This document shows positions 60,978 through 64,000 of a stretch of DNA of 64,000 nt, piece by piece. The notes beneath the pieces are model-generated. The model made no database searches, was not told where the DNA came from, and saw nothing but the letters and a program-made list of their open reading frames with translations. How positions within the stretch are numbered: the stretch's first letter is position 1; each line of letters opens with the position of its first letter. A program made the position numbers and the translations under genes. This DNA comes from Actinomycetales bacterium (GTDB lineage Bacteria; Actinomycetota; Actinomycetes; S36-B12; UBA5976): positions 1 through 64,000 of the forward strand of contig JAGWWW010000005.1 in the NCBI GenBank assembly GCA_018970205.1, in the 5' to 3' direction.

Positions 60978-61768
60978 CGGTCACCTCCTTGCCTGTCTGC
61001 GTCTGCGGTCTGCCGATCGGCTGCGTCCGTTTCGGCGGTGCCGCCGCTGCCTGTATGTCGCGGCGGCGGTAGTTCTTGCGCGTGCTCCTGAGACTCAGAG
61101 CCTGCGCCCTGACGCTCAGACGCTGCGCCTCGAGCGTCAGACCCTGCGCCTTGAGAGTCAGAGCCTGCGCCCTGACGCTCAGACCCTGCGCCCCGAGCGT
61201 CAGACCCTGCGCCTCGACGCTCGACCCCTGCGCCCCGAGCCTCAGACCCTGCGATGTCATAGGCAGCCCGCAGGTGTTGCCGTGCTCGCCAGACGGCGGC
61301 ACCCGCACCGCTGACCCCGATGCCAAGCGCGGCTGCCAGCCCAGCGCCGTCAAGCCCCTCCCAGGCGACCAGCCTCAGCACTTCGCGGTCGCGTGCGCTG
61401 AGACTGGCCCAGGCTTCCCTCAACGCGGCCGACTCGGTGACCAGGTCGGCGAAGTCGTCGAATTCATCCGCGGTTTCCTGCACCTGCTCCACCACCAGCG
61501 GGGTGCGCTTGCGCCAGTGGTTGGAGACGTGGTTCCACGCGGTGCGATAAAGCCACGGCAGTTCCGCGCCCAACGGCACCTCGGTGATACGGCGGCAAGC
61601 GGTTGCGAAGACGTCAGCGGTGATGTCCTCAGCGTCATTGGCGTCGACCCGGCGGCGGACATATCTGTAGACATCGTCGGCAAAGGCGCGGAACAACTCC
61701 TCAGCCCCGAGGCCCGTGGGGGTGCTGACGCTGCCGCGGTTCGGCTCGGGGTCGACAAGGGGTTCCAC
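60974..61768 (-). CDS. ECF-type RNA polymerase sigma factor with repetitive tail
   Basis: From the GTG at 61768 (GGGAGG six bases upstream) the product is 264 residues. Region 2 is AEELFRAFADDVYRYVRRRV with DANDAEDITADVFATACRR. Region 4 has LSARDREVLRLVAWEGLDG and GVSGAGAAVWRARQHLRAA. After region 4 the chain enters about eight heptad units of the form GS(D/E)x(R/Q)GA (residues 174-227), then a polar tail. Such a tail is not part of normal ECF factors. It is coupled to the membrane protein downstream. The longer open frame to 61921 is possible but lacks conservation. Confidence 0.85.
   Translation of the reverse strand: MEPLVDPEPNRGSVSTPTGLGAEELFRAFADDVYRYVRRRVDANDAEDITADVFATACRRITEVPLGAELPWLYRTAWNHVSNHWRKRTPLVVEQVQETADEFDDFADLVTESAALREAWASLSARDREVLRLVAWEGLDGAGLAAALGIGVSGAGAAVWRARQHLRAAYDIAGSEARGAGVERRGAGSDARGAGSERQGAGSDSQGAGSDARGAASERQGAGSESQEHAQELPPPRHTGSGGTAETDAADRQTADADRQGGDR
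61088..61249. repeat. 21-bp tandem repeat in the sigma-factor gene
   Basis: About eight 21-bp units encode the heptads at the end of the sigma factor. The units share a CAGACCCTGCGCC-type core on the plus strand with small changes. The regular 21-bp step keeps the frame if copy number changes. Confidence 0.85.
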
Positions 61769-61820
61769 GGCCGCCCTCCCTTCGCGCCAGCGCCGCAGGC
61801 GGTCAGGCCCTTGACCTCGA

Positions 61821-61841
61821 CGGGGCACCGGCGGTGCCCCG
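61821..61841. promoter_or_regulatory. 9-bp hairpin in the sigma-factor leader
   Basis: CGGGGCACC and GGTGCCCCG form a perfect stem with a 3-nt loop, 53 bp before the sigma-factor start. It could be part of the 5' leader if the transcript starts upstream of it. Confidence 0.45.
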
Positions 61842-61918
61842 TGACTAAGCGGCAGCGTCGGGGCAGCCACGAGGGTATGCGACTCGTGGGTGTTGTGTGG
61901 CGACCCGCCGTGGTCTTT

Positions 61919-61936
61919 CACCGCACCGGTGCGGTG
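61919..61936. promoter_or_regulatory. 18-bp perfect palindrome
   Basis: CACCGCACCGGTGCGGTG reads the same on both strands. It lies between the divergent sigma factor and tRNA-Gly and has the size of a dimer operator. Confidence 0.45.
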
Positions 61937-61968
61937 CGGCTGGAAAGTAGGCCACCCCCCTGAGCCTG

Positions 61969-61997
61969 CTGACCCCGAGCGGCTAGACTCCTACACT
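61969..61997 (+). promoter_or_regulatory. Possible tRNA-Gly promoter
   Basis: CTGACC and TACACT are spaced by 17 bp and end 39 bp before the tRNA, a fair match to the housekeeping consensus. Confidence 0.45.
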
Positions 61998-62036
61998 GCC
62001 GCGCCGGTGTTGCGAGCCTTCACCAGAGCGGTTCAC

Positions 62037-62109
62037 GCGGACGTAGCGCAGTTGGTAGCGCATCACCTTGCCAAGGTGAGGGTCGCGGGTTCGAGTCCCG
62101 TCGTCCGCT
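62037..62109 (+). tRNA. tRNA-Gly (anticodon GCC)
   Basis: A 73-nt cloverleaf: acceptor GCGGACG/CGTCCGC, D-arm GCGCAGTTGGTAGCGC, anticodon stem TCACC/GGTGA with loop TTGCCAA (GCC), T-arm GCGGG/CCCGT with TTCGAGT, discriminator T. No CCA is encoded. The 231 bp between it and the next terminator hold no gene I can support. Confidence 0.96.
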
Positions 62110-62340
62110 CTCGATTGACCAGCTCCTTGCGGCACATCCTCTTCACCAACCACGGTATCCGTGCAACGCCTGCTGTTCAGAGCCGCGCCAGTAGGACCCG
62201 CCGCATCAGCGGCACATCCCCGCGAATCTTGGGCTGTTCATTACTGCTGCGCCGTCGTGGAACCGGCTCGGCCCGGGGCGAACCGGGCACGAGCCGGGTG
62301 CGGCGGGGCGCCGGACGCCCCAGGAACGGCCCCGCAATGA

Positions 62341-62377
62341 CTGAGGGGCTGCCAGCGATGTGCCGGCAGCCCCTCAG
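62341..62377 (-). terminator. Terminator hairpin after the fibronectin-repeat gene
   Basis: A perfect 13-bp inverted repeat (CTGAGGGGCTGCC with its complement) and an 11-nt loop start 16 bp after the stop codon of the minus-strand surface-protein gene. No strong T-run follows. Confidence 0.7.
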
Positions 62378-62392
62378 ACAATGACCACGGTA

Positions 62393-64000
62393 CTACTGGA
62401 TGGCGATGCTCACGTTCGGCATGGCCACACCATTGACCTTGACTGTGTAGGTCACGGTGCCCTTGGTGGCGGTGTCCACCGTGAACGTCGCGGTGGTTGC
62501 GTCCGCGGTGTTCTTGGAGTCGACGACGCCGACCCCCACCTTGGTGAGCTCGACCGTCGAGTTCTTGCCTGCGTACGTGACGCTCAAGTTGACCGCGCTG
62601 CCCTGCTTGGCCTTCGACGCGAGGCTGACCAGCGGGACGGTCACCTGACCGGCGGAGCCGCGCACGACCCCGTAGGAGCCCTTGACCTCGGCGGTGCCCA
62701 CGGTGCCGGCGGTCATTGAGATCGACCCGCTGCCGGTGGCGCTGGCCTTGACCTTGGTCGTCACCTTGCCGTAGGTGATGGACACATCAGCACGGGGCAG
62801 GGCGCCGACGAAGTACACCGTGAATGCGCCGCCCTTGACCAGCGTGGAGGCGCTGACGAAGACGTCGAACGGCGGGTCGATGTCAGTTGCCGGGCCGTTG
62901 CCCTTGGAGTTCTTGGCCAACACCGACGTGGTGTAGAGCACCGTGTTGTCCAGCCCGGTGATGACGCACTTGCCTGCACCGAGCGCATCGGGGGTGATGG
63001 TGCAGGTCTTGCCGCCCGGGGTGAGCGTGGCGACGTAGGTCGCAGCCAGGCCGCCGTCGAACTCGAGTCCTCCTACGGAGATGGTCGACGTGCCATTGCC
63101 ACGCTTGACAGTGACATCGGTCAACTTGCCCGGGACGGCCGCCTTGGGCGTGAACGCGGCCGAGGACGCACTGGTGCTGTTGCCGTTCGCGTTGGTGGCC
63201 ACGACCGTGAAGACGTAGGCCACATCAGAGGTCAGCCCGCCGATGTCGCAGGAAGTCCCCGAGGTGACGACACACGAGCCGCCCGCAGGGGTGGAGGTGA
63301 TGGTGTATTTGGTGATGGCCGAGCCGTTGGTCCCGGCAGCGGTCCAGCTCACCCGGGTCAGGGTGCCCTTGGTGATTGTGGCGTCGGTGTCCGAACCGCT
63401 GATCGACGACGCGGTGACGTTCGTCGGCGGCGTCGGCTTGCCTGATGGAGTCGCGGTCGCAGCGGCGGAGGCGGCGCTGTTGCCGCCGGCGCTGGTCGCG
63501 ACCACAGTGAACGAGTACGAGGTGCCGTTGGTGAGGCTAGAGATCGCACAGGTCGTCGCCGGGGCGTTCGCGGTGCACGTCGCACCGCCAGGGGTCGCGG
63601 TGACGATGTAGGAGATGACGGCGTGACCGCGGGTGGTCGACGCGGTCCAGCTCACCGTGACGGTGGTGTCGCCAGCGGTGGCCGAGGCACCGGTGGGCGC
63701 ATTCGGCGCCAGACGTTGCGGAGCCGTCGGGGTTGAGGAGACCGCGGCGCTGCTACCGACGGTGTTGTTCGCCGACACGGTCACCGTGTAGGTGCGGTCG
63801 GGGCTGAGACCTGTGATGTCACGAGACGTGTCGGCCTGCGTGGTGTTCAGCACGGTCGCAGCTAGGTCGTCCGTCACGACGATGGTGTAGATGGGAGTGT
63901 CTCCGCCGTTGGCGCTCGCAGCGGGCCACGTGGCGCGGATAACCGTGTCGGACAGGGCGGTGACGGTCACCGAGGCAGGTCCGATAGCGGCACCGGCCGG
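62393..64000 (-). CDS. Fibronectin type III repeat surface protein (C-terminal part)
   Basis: The frame is open to the window edge, giving at least 535 residues. It has three or more fibronectin type III domains in row, each with the pattern of TVSWTAS, ISYIVTATPGG and GTSYSFTVVATSAGGNS; paired Cys in each may form disulphides. The last 200 residues form a different beta-rich domain rich in Val, Thr and Gly, with no LPxTG or membrane anchor at the end. It is probably a secreted or cell-surface protein of adhesive or carbohydrate-binding type; the N-terminal part needed for function lies outside. Confidence 0.82.
   Translation of the reverse strand, partial: PAGAAIGPASVTVTALSDTVIRATWPAASANGGDTPIYTIVVTDDLAATVLNTTQADTSRDITGLSPDRTYTVTVSANNTVGSSAAVSSTPTAPQRLAPNAPTGASATAGDTTVTVSWTASTTRGHAVISYIVTATPGGATCTANAPATTCAISSLTNGTSYSFTVVATSAGGNSAASAAATATPSGKPTPPTNVTASSISGSDTDATITKGTLTRVSWTAAGTNGSAITKYTITSTPAGGSCVVTSGTSCDIGGLTSDVAYVFTVVATNANGNSTSASSAAFTPKAAVPGKLTDVTVKRGNGTSTISVGGLEFDGGLAATYVATLTPGGKTCTITPDALGAGKCVITGLDNTVLYTTSVLAKNSKGNGPATDIDPPFDVFVSASTLVKGGAFTVYFVGALPRADVSITYGKVTTKVKASATGSGSISMTAGTVGTAEVKGSYGVVRGSAGQVTVPLVSLASKAKQGSAVNLSVTYAGKNSTVELTKVGVGVVDSKNTADATTATFTVDTATKGTVTYTVKVNGVAMPNVSIAIQ

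Noticed and set aside
61088-61249. 21-bp repeats considered as CRISPR or a promoter array
   Set aside because: They lie in frame within the sigma factor and are contiguous, without spacers.

Overview
The window is a high-GC chromosomal segment of an actinobacterium (Actinomycetota). The signs are many GTG starts, chains of genes joined by 4-nt ATGA/GTGA overlaps, genes for phosphatidylinositol mannoside lipids (pgsA1, patA, pimA), a SsgA-like protein and a LexA box of the actinobacterial type. From 1 to about 43.7 kb the order and strand of the core genes closely follow the nusB-to-thrS block of Mycobacterium tuberculosis (from memory, roughly Rv2533c to Rv2614c). The species cannot be fixed from the sequence.

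Region by region. 1-1.1 kb: the 5' part of polA, then a tRNA with anticodon CAA. 1.2-14 kb, minus strand: nusB, efp, a Xaa-Pro peptidase, the shikimate genes aroQ-aroB-aroK-aroC, a short prepilin peptidase, aroE-mltG-ruvX, alaS and rarA. 14.2-19.8 kb, plus strand: a complete histidine-degradation operon hutG-hutU-hutH-hutI, which sits as an insert relative to the mycobacterial order. 19.8-28.6 kb: aspS, hisS, a metallo-beta-lactamase-fold hydrolase, a membrane-anchored cyclophilin, a DUF349 protein and the bifunctional (p)ppGpp enzyme rel. 28.6-34 kb: secF, secD (no yajC), ruvB-ruvA-ruvC with a LexA box. 34-43.7 kb: yebC, pdxT, pdxS, a DUF3048 lipoprotein, pimA-patA-pgsA1, a plus-strand protein resembling an isolated and degenerate EF-G domain I, a HIT protein and thrS.

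43.7-52.5 kb is more variable: an esterase coupled to a HisA/PriA-like isomerase, a LacI regulator, a TspO-family protein, and a branched-chain amino-acid ABC operon livK-livH-livM-livG-livF with a strong hairpin after livK. 52.5-64 kb looks accessory: a two-gene NYN-domain/TPR pair beside tRNA-Val, a secreted RTX-like repeat protein, a PGPGW membrane protein, a SsgA-like regulator, pabC and pabB, an ECF sigma factor with a repetitive C-terminal tail coupled to a probable anti-sigma membrane protein, tRNA-Gly, and the 3' part of a large fibronectin-type-III surface protein that runs off the window.

Functional links: aroQ/B/K/C/E make chorismate, which pabB/pabC divert to 4-aminobenzoate. The hut operon turns histidine into glutamate. 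pgsA1, patA and pimA build the phosphatidylinositol mannoside anchor. ruvCAB and probably the SOS response handle Holliday junctions. The strongest candidates for something undescribed are the NYN-TPR pair, the EF-G-domain-I-like orphan, the class I tRNA with a leucine anticodon, and the heptad-tailed sigma factor.
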